Source of the DNA: Pseudomonas congelans
GTDB lineage: Bacteria > Pseudomonadota > Gammaproteobacteria > Pseudomonadales > Pseudomonadaceae
Length of the DNA: 64,000 bases
Direction of reading: 5' to 3'
NCBI RefSeq assembly: GCF_900103225.1
Contig: NZ_FNJH01000006.1
Location: 186,001-250,000, forward strand
The notes beneath the pieces are model-generated. The model was given only the letters and a program-made list of their open reading frames with translations, had not been told where the DNA came from and did no database searches. This document shows positions 6,617-16,339 of this stretch, one piece after another. Position 1 is the first letter of the stretch, and every line of letters begins with the position of its first letter. The position numbers and the translations under genes were made by a program.

Positions 6617-9223
6617 TCAGCTTGCGACGATGTTGACCAGCTTGCCAGGTACGACAATCACCTTGCGAATGGTCAGGCCATCTGTGAAGCGCAATACGTT
6701 CTCGTTGACGCGGGCGGCCGCTTCGACCTCTTCGCGGCTGGCGCTGGCAGGCATCTCGATGTGACCGCGCAGCTTGCCGTTGACCTGAATCACCAGTTGC
6801 AGACTGTCCTGTACCAGCGCGTTTGCATCGAATGCAGGCCAGCCAGCGTCGATCACCGGCTCATTGTGGCCCAGTTGCTTCCACAGTTCGTGGCTGATGT
6901 GCGGCGTGATCGGAGCCAGCAGCAGGGCGACGGTTTCCACGCCTTCCTGCATCAGTGCGCGGTCCTGCGGTGTGTCCTGCGGGGCCTTTTCCAGAACGTT
7001 CATCAGCGTCATCACTTGCGCGACAGCGGTGTTGAATTTCTGGTTCTGGCCGATATCCTGGCTCGCCTGTCTGATCGCCTGATGAATTGCGCGGCGGATG
7101 GCTTTCTGCTCATCGGACAATGCCGCAACGTCCAGGCCGGTCGATGGGCCTTGAGCCACATGCGCCTGAGCCAGACGCCATACCCGGCGCAGGAAACGAT
7201 GCGAACCTTCGACGCCCGAGTCGGACCATTCCAGGCTCATGTCGGGCGGGGAGGCGAACATCATGAACAGGCGGCAGGTGTCGGCGCCGTACTGGTCGAT
7301 CATGGTCTGCGGGTCGATGCCGTTTTTCTTCGACTTCGACATCTTTTCAGTGCCGCCGATTTCCACCGGCAGGCCATCGCTGGTCAGTGTGGCGCTGATC
7401 ACCTTGGCCTTGGCATCTCTTTCAAGGGTCACGTCGGCCGGGTTGATCCAGGTCTTCTTGCCGCTGGTTTCCATGCGGAAGTAGGTTTCGGCGTTGACCA
7501 TGCCCTGGGTGAGCAGGTTCTTGAACGGTTCGTTCGAGGTCACCAGGCCTTCGTCGCGCATCAGCTTGTGGAAGAAGCGGGCGTAGAGCAGGTGCAGGAT
7601 CGCGTGTTCGATACCGCCGATGTACTGATCCACTGGCAGCCAGTGGTTGGCAGCGTTCGGCTCGACCAGACCACCCTCGTAATGCGGGGAGGCATAGCGC
7701 GCGTAGTACCACGAGGACTCGACGAAGGTGTCCATGGTGTCGGTTTCACGCTTGGCCGGTGCGCCGCATTTCGGGCAGCTGCATTCGTAGAACTCGGGCA
7801 TGCGCGCCAATGGCGAGCCAGCGCCGTCGGGCACGACGTCTTCCGGCAGGACAACCGGCAACTGGTCTTCCGGGACCGGCACGTCGCCGCAGGTGTCGCA
7901 ATGCACGATAGGGATCGGGCAGCCCCAGTAGCGCTGGCGGCTGATGCCCCAGTCGCGCAGGCGAAACTGGGTACGTGATTGGCCCAGGGATTTCTTGACC
8001 AGCGCGGCTTCAATGGCGTCGAACGCGTCCTGGAAGGTCAGGCCGGTGAATTCGCCGGAATTGATCAGCTCGCCATGCTCGCCGAAGGCCGGCTGCCACG
8101 GGGCAGGCGTTTGGTCGCCGGCGCTGGTGCGTACCACGGGCTTGACTGGCAGACCGTACTGGGTGGCAAACTCGAAATCACGCTCATCGTGCGCCGGTAC
8201 GGCCATGACCGCGCCATCGCCATAGTGCATCAGTACGTAGTTGGCGACCCACACCGGCAGCTTCTCGCCAGTCAGTGGATGCTCGACGAACAACGAGGTC
8301 GCCTGGCCTTTCTTTTCCTGTGTGGCAACGTCGGCTTCGGCAACGCTGCCGCCCTTGCATTCATCAATGAACGCCTGCAGTGCGGGGTTGCCTTGCGCGG
8401 CCAGGGTCGCCAGCGGGTGTTCTGCCGCCACTGCGACGTAGGTCGCACCCATCAGGGTGTCAGGGCGGGTGGTGAAGACTTTCAGGGCACCGGCTTCGCC
8501 GATCGAGGCCTGGTCGTACGGAAACTGCACTTCCATGCCGCGCGAACGGCCGATCCAGTTGCGCTGCATGGTCTTGACCTGTTCAGGCCAGCCCGGCAGT
8601 TCATCGAGGCTTTCCAGCAGCTCATCGGCGTACGCGGTGATCTTGAAGTAGTACATCGGGATTTCGCGCTTTTCGATCAGCGCGCCGGAACGCCAGCCGC
8701 GGCCGTCGATGACCTGTTCGTTGGCCAATACGGTCTGGTCGATCGGGTCCCAGTTCACGGTACCGTTCTTGCGGTAGATCACACCCTTTTCGAACAGGCG
8801 AGTGAACAGCCATTGTTCCCAGCGGTAGTAATCAGGCTTGCAGGTGGTGACTTCGCGCGACCAGTCAACCGCCAGACCCAGGCTCTTGAGCTGGGTCCTC
8901 ATGTAGTCGATGTTTTCGTAGGTCCACTTGGCCGGTGCGACGTTGTTGTCGATGGCGGCGTTTTCAGCCGGCATGCCGAAGGCGTCCCAGCCCAGTGGCT
9001 GCAGAACATTCTTGCCCAGCATGCGCTGGTAGCGGGAGATCACGTCACCAATGGTGTAGTTGCGCACATGACCCATGTGCAGCTTGCCGCTCGGGTAAGG
9101 AAACATCGACAGGCAATAGAAAGTGTCCTTGCCTGGCTGTTCGCTGACTTCAAAAGACTTTTGCTCATCCCAGAACGTTTGGGCGGCGGCTTCGATTTCA
9201 CGGGGCTGATAGAGTTCGTGCAT
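6617..9223 (-). CDS. leuS: Leucyl-tRNA synthetase
   Basis: A full-length 868-residue class Ia enzyme that charges tRNA-Leu. HMGH-type signature HMGH at residues 49-52 (in YPSGKLHMGHVRNY) and KMSKS at 627-631 form the ATP site. The editing CP1 domain between them includes the TTRPDT threonine-rich motif. The zinc-binding region with C-x-C/C-x-x-C cysteines (CSCPKCG) is present, and the C-terminal anticodon and tRNA-arm domain ends in VVPGKLVNIVAS. First gene of the leuS-lptE-holA set. The 312 bases between its start and the divergent gene at 9536 hold no other gene I can support. Confidence 0.98.
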   Translation of the reverse strand: MHELYQPREIEAAAQTFWDEQKSFEVSEQPGKDTFYCLSMFPYPSGKLHMGHVRNYTIGDVISRYQRMLGKNVLQPLGWDAFGMPAENAAIDNNVAPAKWTYENIDYMRTQLKSLGLAVDWSREVTTCKPDYYRWEQWLFTRLFEKGVIYRKNGTVNWDPIDQTVLANEQVIDGRGWRSGALIEKREIPMYYFKITAYADELLESLDELPGWPEQVKTMQRNWIGRSRGMEVQFPYDQASIGEAGALKVFTTRPDTLMGATYVAVAAEHPLATLAAQGNPALQAFIDECKGGSVAEADVATQEKKGQATSLFVEHPLTGEKLPVWVANYVLMHYGDGAVMAVPAHDERDFEFATQYGLPVKPVVRTSAGDQTPAPWQPAFGEHGELINSGEFTGLTFQDAFDAIEAALVKKSLGQSRTQFRLRDWGISRQRYWGCPIPIVHCDTCGDVPVPEDQLPVVLPEDVVPDGAGSPLARMPEFYECSCPKCGAPAKRETDTMDTFVESSWYYARYASPHYEGGLVEPNAANHWLPVDQYIGGIEHAILHLLYARFFHKLMRDEGLVTSNEPFKNLLTQGMVNAETYFRMETSGKKTWINPADVTLERDAKAKVISATLTSDGLPVEIGGTEKMSKSKKNGIDPQTMIDQYGADTCRLFMMFASPPDMSLEWSDSGVEGSHRFLRRVWRLAQAHVAQGPSTGLDVAALSDEQKAIRRAIHQAIRQASQDIGQNQKFNTAVAQVMTLMNVLEKAPQDTPQDRALMQEGVETVALLLAPITPHISHELWKQLGHNEPVIDAGWPAFDANALVQDSLQLVIQVNGKLRGHIEMPASASREEVEAAARVNENVLRFTDGLTIRKVIVVPGKLVNIVAS

Positions 9224-9535
9224 GGCTACTTTTTACTAAGGATTAGTGACCCTTGACCCCTTCATTGCTTCGCCGAGTCAGGTCGGCACCGCGTGGCGGA
9301 CAAATGCAACTGTCTGTGCGGTGCGTTCGGGCTCAAGAGCGCGGAAGTGGAATTACAGGAAGCGCAGTAGCATACATGAGGGCCGTCTATCGAGGGAAAC
9401 CCTGATTGCTCCAGTTGCGGGCTCAACGCCCGGCTGACAACCTCATCTGGCCGTTGGTCGTTGTTCCATACCGGTTCTTGCAGCGGCGCTAAGCTCAAAA
9501 GCGAGGGTGATGACGATCTTCGATGAGGTGAGCGG

Positions 9536-9877
9536 ATGACAGAGTTGCAGCATGTTGTAAGCCTGACCAGGCTGTATGAGCGTCTGATCGACCGTCTCGG
9601 TCTTGCACTCGAGACGGCGAGTACCTCGGTCCGGCTCCGAAACGAGTTGCCTGCCGAGCTTGAGCTCAAGGGGTTGAGCCGTGCCGAGTTCCAGTTGATC
9701 GAAGCCTATCTCGAAAAAGGTAACGGAGACGCAGGCGCGGCTGTCGTGGACACGCCTGCAAGCAGCGGTCTGGTTGCTGCAGAACTCGGCAGGTCGCCCC
9801 GTACGTCAGCCACCATTGTGTGGCTGAAAGACCGGCGACGAGCCAAGGCGTCAGTGCGGCTGGGCCGTAACACTTAG
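9536..9877 (+). CDS. Conserved hypothetical protein
   Basis: A 113-residue soluble protein, MTELQHVVSLTRLYERLIDRLG, with a predicted helical N-terminal half and a basic C-terminus (LKDRRRAKASVRLGRN). A GAGGTGA ribosome site lies 5 bases before the ATG. The position between leuS and a YdcF-type gene matches a hypothetical gene at the same place in P. aeruginosa (by memory of gene order). I cannot assign a function. Codon use resembles the neighbours; the competing antisense frame 9262-9669 looks like a shadow. Confidence 0.6.
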   Translation: MTELQHVVSLTRLYERLIDRLGLALETASTSVRLRNELPAELELKGLSRAEFQLIEAYLEKGNGDAGAAVVDTPASSGLVAAELGRSPRTSATIVWLKDRRRAKASVRLGRNT

Positions 9878-9993
9878 GCATTTGCCTGCCTGCACGCGCA
9901 GACCAAGGGCCTGGCTGGCTCGGGCTTCCTGCTTCGGGCATTGTCGTGCATGTGCAAACATTCTAGGCTGCGGGCACTCATGGAGATGTCCCG

Positions 9994-10764
9994 ATGCCCT
10001 TGCGCTACCTGCTCAAAACCCTCCTTTTGCCGCCCGGTATTCTATTCGTCCTGCTGATCCTGGGTTGGTGGTTGCGTCGCTCCCGTCCGCGTCTGGCTAC
10101 TGCTTTCTTTGCTGTCGGCCTCGGCGGATTGTGGCTGATGAGCCTGCCGGTCGTCGTAGAGTTTGCCGCTCGTAAACTGGAACAGATCCCGCCCTTGCCA
10201 CAACAGCAATGGGCGACGCTGGCGCAGCAGGCGGACGCCATTGTGGTGCTGGGTAACGGGCGCGAGCGCAAATCTCCGACCTGGGGCACAGACACGCCCA
10301 CCGGTCTTGGGCTGGAGCGCCTGCGTCTGGCGGCTCGATTGGCGAAAGAATCCGGACTGCCGATACTGACCTCTGGCGGCCTGCATTTTGACCAGCCGCC
10401 CAGCGAGGCGGCGATCATGGCGCAGTCACTGCAGGACGATTTTGCTGTGACGGTGCGCTGGCAGGAAGGGCTGAGCCGCACCACGTGGGAGAACGCGACC
10501 ATGAGCGCCGCGATTCTGCAGCCGCAAGGTATCAAGCGCGTTGTGCTGGTGACTCAGGCCTGGCATATGCCGCGGGCACGCTGGAGCTTCGAGCAGGCGG
10601 GTTTCACGGTGGTGGGTGCGCCGGTCGGCTTTCTGGGTGTCGACAACGCCCGGCCTTTTGCTGGCTGGCTGCCTGAAAGTCGCGTGTTCACGCAAAGCGG
10701 CATGCTGCTCAATGAAGCCGCAGGCTTGCTGGTTTATCCGTGGGTCTATCGGAAGGGGCAATGA
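9994..10764 (+). CDS. YdcF family (DUF218) membrane protein, ElyC/SanA-like
   Basis: A 256-residue protein with two N-terminal membrane helices (residues about 10-25 and 30-50) and a periplasmic DUF218 domain starting at ADAIVVLGNG (residue about 79). Family signatures are present: GLERLRLAARLAKESGLPILTSGG, the TWENA motif and VTQAWHMPRA. The domain arrangement resembles E. coli ElyC (YcbC), which acts in the lipid-carrier/peptidoglycan pathway. GGAG lies 9 bases before the ATG. Convergent with lnt, 66 bases apart. The specific role here is inferred only. Confidence 0.85.
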   Translation: MPLRYLLKTLLLPPGILFVLLILGWWLRRSRPRLATAFFAVGLGGLWLMSLPVVVEFAARKLEQIPPLPQQQWATLAQQADAIVVLGNGRERKSPTWGTDTPTGLGLERLRLAARLAKESGLPILTSGGLHFDQPPSEAAIMAQSLQDDFAVTVRWQEGLSRTTWENATMSAAILQPQGIKRVVLVTQAWHMPRARWSFEQAGFTVVGAPVGFLGVDNARPFAGWLPESRVFTQSGMLLNEAAGLLVYPWVYRKGQ

Positions 10765-10830
10765 TCATCCGAAGAAGTGAGCATCTGAAGCCGATTCCAC
10801 CTGCAGGCAGATGAAACCGGCTTCGTGCAG

Positions 10831-12351
10831 TCAGACGGTCTTGGAAATCCGTGCCGCCATCAACGCCCAGCCAAACAGCAGCAGGCAGACAATTGCCAGC
10901 GGCCACGAGCGCCAGTGCAGATAAGGCGTGAGTTCATGCATTGGCACTACTTCGCCGTACAGCACGCCGCGCTCGAACTGCGGAATCTGCTCGGTGATTT
11001 TGCCAAACGGGTCGATCAGCGCGGTCACGCCATTGTTGGTTGCCCGGATCATCCAGCGGCCCGCTTCAAGAGCGCGCATCTGGGCCATCTGCAAGTGTTG
11101 CAGAGGGCCGATCGAGGTGCCGAACCAAGTGTCGTTGCTGACCGTCAACAGCAGGTCGCTTTGCGCCGACAGGCCTGCAGCGAACTCTGGATACACCACT
11201 TCGTAGCAGATGAACGGCGCGATGTGGTAACCCTTGGCCTGCAATAACGCCTGATCGTTCGGCCCGCGGGCGAAGTCCGACATCGGCAGGTCGAAGAAGG
11301 AAATCAGCCCGCGCAGCAGGTCCTGCAGCGGCACGTATTCACCGAACGGCACCAGCTTCTGCTTGTAGTAGGTGCCGTCACCCTGGCCTGCAACTGTGAT
11401 GCCGTTGTAATAACGATACTCACCGCGCCCGGTCGGTTCGCGCACCGGTACGCCAGTGATCAGCGCCGCGCCGCGGTCCGAAGCGAACTTGCCCATCATC
11501 GACAGGTAGCCTTCTGCGCTTTCCTTGAGCACCGGTACGGCGGTTTCCGGCCAGACGATCAGGTCTGCCTGCTGCGAGCGGAAGGTCATGTCGCGGTACA
11601 GCGCCAACTGATCGTTGAGCTTTTGCGGGTCCCACTTCATGCTTTGTTCGACGTTGCCCTGCATCGCCGCCACTTTCAATGGCGCGCCGGACGGCGATGT
11701 CCAGGCGTGCCCCTTGAGGGCCAGGCCTGTCACCCACGGGGCCAGCAACAGCACCACGCCCATGGCCAGAAACGATTTGCGTGCACGCAGGCGGTGCAGG
11801 TTGCACAACAGTGCAGCAGTCAGCGCCAGCGAGAACGAAATCAGCCATACGCCGCCGACAGGGGCGAGCCCGGCCAGTGGACCGTCGAGCTGACTGTAGC
11901 CGGAATAGAGCCACGGGAAACCGGTGAGAAACCAGCCGCGAAACGCCTCCTGCCACAGCCATAGCGCTGCGAAGGCCAGCGCGTCGGCCAGCGGTGCTTC
12001 ATTGCGACGCAGCCAGCGCGCCCACACACAGGCGGGCAGGGCGAAGAACAGGGCAATGGCGGCGATGAACAACAACATCAACAGCCCGGCCAGCAGCACG
12101 GACGCGCCGCCGTAGGTGTGAATGCTGACGTAGATCCAGCTGGTGCCGGCGCCGTACAGACCGAAGCCGTAGCACCAGCCACGGGCCAGTGCCTGGCGCG
12201 GGTTCAGTTCGCGCAGGCCCAGATAGAACATCGCCACTGCCACCAGCACCAGAGGCCAGAGGTCAAAAGGCGCCAGGGCCAGGGTCGTGAGCCCGCCAGC
12301 CGCCAGGGCCAGCAGGTTACCGGGCCAGCCGGGGCGGGTTATCCAGCGCAT
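10831..12351 (-). CDS. lnt: Apolipoprotein N-acyltransferase
   Basis: A 506-residue inner-membrane enzyme that adds the third acyl chain to outer-membrane lipoproteins. About seven to eight N-terminal transmembrane helices (residues 10-215) precede a nitrilase-fold periplasmic domain. The catalytic triad is intact: Glu269 (WPET), Lys332 (KLVPFGEY) and Cys382 (ICYE). A last membrane helix closes the protein. It lies 28 bases after corC and is the final gene of the miaB-phoH-ybeY-corC-lnt cluster. It overlaps no neighbour; the convergent YdcF gene ends 66 bases away. Confidence 0.97.
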   Translation of the reverse strand: MRWITRPGWPGNLLALAAGGLTTLALAPFDLWPLVLVAVAMFYLGLRELNPRQALARGWCYGFGLYGAGTSWIYVSIHTYGGASVLLAGLLMLLFIAAIALFFALPACVWARWLRRNEAPLADALAFAALWLWQEAFRGWFLTGFPWLYSGYSQLDGPLAGLAPVGGVWLISFSLALTAALLCNLHRLRARKSFLAMGVVLLLAPWVTGLALKGHAWTSPSGAPLKVAAMQGNVEQSMKWDPQKLNDQLALYRDMTFRSQQADLIVWPETAVPVLKESAEGYLSMMGKFASDRGAALITGVPVREPTGRGEYRYYNGITVAGQGDGTYYKQKLVPFGEYVPLQDLLRGLISFFDLPMSDFARGPNDQALLQAKGYHIAPFICYEVVYPEFAAGLSAQSDLLLTVSNDTWFGTSIGPLQHLQMAQMRALEAGRWMIRATNNGVTALIDPFGKITEQIPQFERGVLYGEVVPMHELTPYLHWRSWPLAIVCLLLFGWALMAARISKTV

Positions 12352-12379
12352 GTAGATTCCTTAAAGCAGCATCGAGTGT

Positions 12380-13222
12380 TTACGGACGTGAAATGGGCGT
12401 CACGCGCAGCAAATGAATGCGACGGCTGTCAGCGCTCAGGATGCGGAAACGATAGGCACCGATTTCAGTGATTTCGTTGCGCTTGGGCAGATGGCCGAAA
12501 GCATTCATCACCAGACCGCCCACGGTGTCGAACTCGTCGTCCGAGAACGTGCTGTCGAAGAATTCGTTGAAATTCTCGACCGGCGTAAGGGCCTTGACCA
12601 GGAAGTCTCCGCTGGGCAGCGGTTTGATGTAGCTGTCTTCCTCGACGTCATGCTCGTCTTCGATATCGCCGACGATCTGTTCCAGCACGTCTTCGATGGT
12701 CACCAGGCCTGCCACACCGCCGTATTCGTCAATGACGATGGCCATGTGGTTGTGGTTGGCGCGAAACTCGCGCAGCAGCACATTGAGACGCTTGGATTCG
12801 GGCACGAAGGTGGCCGGACGCAGCAGCTTCTTGACGTCATCGCTGTCGCCGTCGGCCTTGAGGATCAGCGGCAGCAGATCCTTGGCCAGCAGCACACCGA
12901 GCACGTCATCGTGGCTCTCGCCGATCACCGGATAGCGCGAGTGCGCAGCATCGATGACCGCAGGCAGAAACTCACGGGGTGTCTGGGTCGCCTTGATGCT
13001 GATCATCTGCGAGCGCGGCACCATGATGTCGCGTACTTGCAGGTCAGCCACTTGAATGGCGCCCTCGACGATGGCCAGCGCTTCGCTGTCCAGCAGTTTG
13101 TTCTGGTGGGCTTCGCGCAGCAGCTCAAGCAGCTCCTGGCGGTTTTTCGGCTCATGGACAAAGGCCTGGGTCAGTTTACCCAACCATGACTTTTGCCCGT
13201 TGCTCGATCGGTCTTCGCTCAT
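12380..13222 (-). CDS. ybeX: CorC/YbeX CBS-domain protein
   Basis: A 280-residue cytosolic protein. Two CBS domains span about residues 65-190 (first beginning VRDIMVPRSQM) and a CorC/HlyC transporter-associated domain fills the C-terminus (residues about 205-275). Named CorC from a proposed role in Mg/Co efflux with CorA; in E. coli YbeX is also linked to ribosome metabolism alongside YbeY. It starts 5 bases after the ybeY stop, indicating coupling. Confidence 0.94.
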   Translation of the reverse strand: MSEDRSSNGQKSWLGKLTQAFVHEPKNRQELLELLREAHQNKLLDSEALAIVEGAIQVADLQVRDIMVPRSQMISIKATQTPREFLPAVIDAAHSRYPVIGESHDDVLGVLLAKDLLPLILKADGDSDDVKKLLRPATFVPESKRLNVLLREFRANHNHMAIVIDEYGGVAGLVTIEDVLEQIVGDIEDEHDVEEDSYIKPLPSGDFLVKALTPVENFNEFFDSTFSDDEFDTVGGLVMNAFGHLPKRNEITEIGAYRFRILSADSRRIHLLRVTPISRP

Positions 13223-13227
13223 AGCCC

Positions 13228-13728
13228 TTACTCGTGGTCCTTGCTTGGTGTGTCTGAATGTGGATGGTCGGCACTTTCGTCGTCGGCGTAAGGATCGGGA
13301 TAGCCCAGCTCCTCAAGCAACGTTCGTTCCAGTGCTTCCATTTCGTCGGCTTCTTCATCGTCTATATGGTCGTAACCCAACAAATGAAGGCAACCATGAA
13401 TGACCATGTGCGCCCAGTGCGCGTCGACGGACTTGCCCTGTTCAACGGCTTCACGGTTGACGACCGGAACGCATATGACCAGATCGCCCAGCAACGGGAT
13501 GTCCAGCATGTCGTCCGGAACGTCTGCCGGGAATGAAAGCACGTTTGTTGCGTAATTTTTGTGTCGCCAGGTGTGATTGAGCTCACGCCCTTCGCTTTCG
13601 TCAACCAGGCGGATGGTCAGCTCGGAGTCGGCGCTGCGCTGACGCAAGCCCATTTCGCACCAGAGGCGGAATTGGGCTTCGTCAGGGGCGCTTGTCTCGC
13701 TTGCGACCTGAAGGTCCAGCTCAAGCAT
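13228..13728 (-). CDS. ybeY: Endoribonuclease/rRNA maturation factor YbeY
   Basis: A 166-residue metalloprotein required for 16S rRNA 3'-end maturation and ribosome quality control. The zinc motif HGCLHLLGYDH is present, with ligands His111, His115 and His121. The start MLELDLQVAS at 13728 overlaps the end of phoH by 8 bases, typical of this operon; the longer in-frame extension to 13902 lies within phoH and lacks family similarity. The acidic C-terminal tail (DPYADDESADHPHSD) is longer than the E. coli protein and probably disordered. Confidence 0.95.
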   Translation of the reverse strand: MLELDLQVASETSAPDEAQFRLWCEMGLRQRSADSELTIRLVDESEGRELNHTWRHKNYATNVLSFPADVPDDMLDIPLLGDLVICVPVVNREAVEQGKSVDAHWAHMVIHGCLHLLGYDHIDDEEADEMEALERTLLEELGYPDPYADDESADHPHSDTPSKDHE

Positions 13729-14743
13729 CGCGGTGGTTGTCCCGTGAGTAACTGTTGTTGCCCGACGGACCATCACTGAGGCGGTCGTCGAAGCGCTCGT
13801 AGGCTTCGACAATGCGCTGCACCAGCGGGTGGCGAACCACATCCTTGGGTTTGAAGTGCGTAAAGCTGATGCCCGGCACATCCTTGAGCACATCGATGAC
13901 ATGGGTCAGCCCGGAGCGAGTGCCTTTGGGCAGGTCGACCTGAGTGATGTCGCCGGTGATCACGGCAGTGGAGCCGAAGCCGATACGGGTCAGGAACATC
14001 TTCATCTGCTCGACGGTGGTGTTCTGACTTTCGTCGAGAATGATGAAGCTGTTATTAAGGGTGCGTCCGCGCATGTAAGCCAGCGGTGCCACTTCAATGA
14101 CCTGCTTCTCGATCAGCTTGGCGACGTATTCGAAACCGAGCATCTCGTACAGCGCGTCGTACAGCGGGCGCAGGTACGGGTCGATCTTCTGCGCCAGATC
14201 ACCGGGCAGGAAGCCCAGCTTCTCGCCAGCCTCGACTGCCGGGCGCACCAGCAGGATGCGTCGAATCTGCTCGCGCTCCAGGGCATCCACCGCACAGGCC
14301 ACCGCCAGATAGGTCTTGCCGGTACCCGCCGGGCCGATGCCGAAGTTGATGTCGTTGCTGAGGACTTCCTTGACGTAACGCTGCTGGTTCAGGCCGCGCG
14401 GGCGAATCATGCCCTTTTTGGTGCGCAGCGAGACGCCGACTTCGGCGGCAGGGTGATTGTCCAGGCCGTCCACCCCCGATTCCTGAAGGAACAGGTGGAC
14501 CATGTCCGGCGTCAGCTCGGTACCTTTGGTTTCCCGGTACAGGCGGCGCAGAAGGTTCTCGGCGGAGTGGGTTTGAGTGGTCGCGCCAATAAGCTCGAAT
14601 TGATTGCCGCGATTGCGGATCTCGATGTCCAGGCGTTGCTCGATCAGGCGCAAGTGCTCGTCGAGTTGCCCGCACAAGTTGGCGAAACGATGGGCCTCGA
14701 AAGGCTCGAGGGTGAAGCGATGAGGTTCTATGGGTGCGTTCAA
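13721..14743 (-). CDS. ybeZ: PhoH-like ATPase (YbeZ)
   Basis: A 340-residue P-loop ATPase of the PhoH family. Walker A GPAGTGKT lies at residues 137-144 and the Walker B-like segment SFIILDESQN follows. The N-terminal domain resembles the RNA-binding module seen in YbeZ proteins. Family knowledge: YbeZ interacts with YbeY and is thought to act in RNA remodelling; the precise substrate is unsettled. Downstream of miaB by 176 bases that contain a strong stem-loop, and overlapping ybeY by 8 bases. Confidence 0.95.
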   Translation of the reverse strand: MNAPIEPHRFTLEPFEAHRFANLCGQLDEHLRLIEQRLDIEIRNRGNQFELIGATTQTHSAENLLRRLYRETKGTELTPDMVHLFLQESGVDGLDNHPAAEVGVSLRTKKGMIRPRGLNQQRYVKEVLSNDINFGIGPAGTGKTYLAVACAVDALEREQIRRILLVRPAVEAGEKLGFLPGDLAQKIDPYLRPLYDALYEMLGFEYVAKLIEKQVIEVAPLAYMRGRTLNNSFIILDESQNTTVEQMKMFLTRIGFGSTAVITGDITQVDLPKGTRSGLTHVIDVLKDVPGISFTHFKPKDVVRHPLVQRIVEAYERFDDRLSDGPSGNNSYSRDNHRDA

Positions 14744-14869
14744 GGTCGTTTAATGGCCGTCCGGCGGCAATTGAGATGTATTGAAGAATACCCCTAGCGC
14801 TGGTTGTGCGAAAGCTTTGCCTTGTTAAAGGCCGCGCCAGGGATTCACCGTGCTCAATGGTAGGGACCG

Positions 14870-14905
14870 CGCAGAAACGAATTCATTCGGCGATTCGTTT
14901 CTGCG
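14870..14905. terminator. 13-bp perfect stem-loop between miaB and phoH
   Basis: CGCAGAAACGAAT (14870-14882) pairs exactly with 14893-14905 around a 10-nt loop. No T-run follows on the miaB strand, so it may be a processing or 3'-end-protecting hairpin within the operon rather than a full terminator. The remainder of 14744-14919 shows no gene. Confidence 0.6.
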
Positions 14906-14919
14906 GCGATACTCAAGCT

Positions 14920-16248
14920 TTACTGTAGCAGCGAGCCGCGCAACGAGTGAGGCTGCGCATCATCGATGTGTACGTCGGCAAACTGCCCGATCAGTTTGGG
15001 GTTGGCGCAGCGAAAATTGACGATCCGGTTGTTCTCGGTGCGGCCCTGCAGTTCGCCTGGGTCTTTCTTCGAGTAGTCGGTCACCAGAATGCGCTGGATG
15101 CTGCCCACCATTTGCCGGCTGATCTCGAAACCCTGCTGGTTCAGGCGATGTTGCAGCGCGGCCAGTCGCTCTTTCTTCAGGGCTTCCGGCGTATCGTCCT
15201 TGAGGTCCGCGGCGGGCGTGCCCGGACGTGGGCTGTAGACGAACGAGAACGAGAAGTCGAAACCCACGTCCTCGATCAGCTTCATGGTGTTGTCGAAATC
15301 CTTTTCGGTCTCGCCGGGGAAGCCGACGATGAAGTCGGAGCTGATACTGATGCCCGGCACTGCAGCCCTGAGCTTGCGCAAGCGGGACTTGTATTCCAGC
15401 GTGGTGTGGTTGCGCTTCATCGCCGCCAGGATGCGGTCGGAGCCCGATTGCACAGGCAGATGCAGGTGCTTGACCAGCTCCGGCACTTCCGCATGGGCCT
15501 GGATCAGGCTGTCGGAAAATTCCAGCGGGTGCGAGGTGGTGTAGCGGATGCGGTCGATGCCATCGACGGCGGCGACCACGCGGATCAGGTCGGCCAGGTC
15601 TGCAACGCGTCCGTCGTGGGTGGTGCCGCGATAACCGTTGACGTTCTGCCCCAGCAGGGTGACTTCACGCACGCCGTTTTCGGCCAGGTGGATGACCTCG
15701 CTCAGCACGTCGTCGAACGGACGACTGACTTCCTCGCCACGGGTGTAGGGCACCACGCAGAATGTGCAGTATTTGCTGCAGCCTTCCATCACCGACACAT
15801 AAGCGCTCGGGCCATCGACGCGCGGCTCGGGCAAGTGGTCGAATTTTTCGATTTCCGGGAACGAGACATCGACCTGCGGCAAGCGGGTCACGCGTGCGGC
15901 GTCGATCATTTCCGGCAGGCGGTGCAGGGTCTGCGGGCCGAACACCACGTCCACATAGGGCGCGCGATCACGAATCGCTGCGCCTTCCTGGCTGGCCACG
16001 CAGCCGCCGACGGCGATGACCATTTCCGGATTGGCCAGCTTCAGCTCACGCCAGCGGCCGAGCTGGGAATAGACCCGGTCCTGGGCGCGCTCACGAATCG
16101 AGCAGGTATTGAGCAGGATCACGTCGGCGTCTTCCGCGCGAGCGGTGACTTCCAGGGCCTGATGTTCGCCCAGCAGGTCGACCATGCGCGAGCTGTCGTA
16201 CTCGTTCATCTGGCAACCGTGGGTTTCGATATAAAGCTTTTTGGCCAT
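14920..16248 (-). CDS. miaB: tRNA-2-methylthio-N6-dimethylallyladenosine synthase
   Basis: A 442-residue radical SAM methylthiotransferase that adds the 2-methylthio group to i6A37 in tRNAs reading UNN codons. N-terminal UPF0004 cysteines Cys12, Cys49 and Cys83 hold the auxiliary cluster. The radical-SAM motif CSKYCTFC gives Cys157, Cys161 and Cys164. A C-terminal TRAM domain (about residues 375-440) binds tRNA. Start MAKKLYIETHGCQMN is canonical. Divergent from the DUF1820 gene, with 139 bases between them. Confidence 0.97.
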   Translation of the reverse strand: MAKKLYIETHGCQMNEYDSSRMVDLLGEHQALEVTARAEDADVILLNTCSIRERAQDRVYSQLGRWRELKLANPEMVIAVGGCVASQEGAAIRDRAPYVDVVFGPQTLHRLPEMIDAARVTRLPQVDVSFPEIEKFDHLPEPRVDGPSAYVSVMEGCSKYCTFCVVPYTRGEEVSRPFDDVLSEVIHLAENGVREVTLLGQNVNGYRGTTHDGRVADLADLIRVVAAVDGIDRIRYTTSHPLEFSDSLIQAHAEVPELVKHLHLPVQSGSDRILAAMKRNHTTLEYKSRLRKLRAAVPGISISSDFIVGFPGETEKDFDNTMKLIEDVGFDFSFSFVYSPRPGTPAADLKDDTPEALKKERLAALQHRLNQQGFEISRQMVGSIQRILVTDYSKKDPGELQGRTENNRIVNFRCANPKLIGQFADVHIDDAQPHSLRGSLLQ

Positions 16249-16339
16249 GCGTGATGATCAACCGTGTCAGTGAACCGCGCATTATAAGGATGAAGGGCTC
16301 GGGTTCCTAGCGTCGGCTGTCCGACGAGGCGGGCGGACA

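Noticed and set aside
9262..9669. 135-codon minus-strand frame overlapping the hypothetical gene at 9536
   Set aside because: Ser/Arg/Pro-rich shadow with no ribosome site; the plus-strand frame has GAGGTGA and conserved position.
14947..16254. 435-codon plus-strand frame opposite miaB
   Set aside because: Antisense shadow of miaB; the translated product is low in structure-like pattern and shares no recognisable motif.
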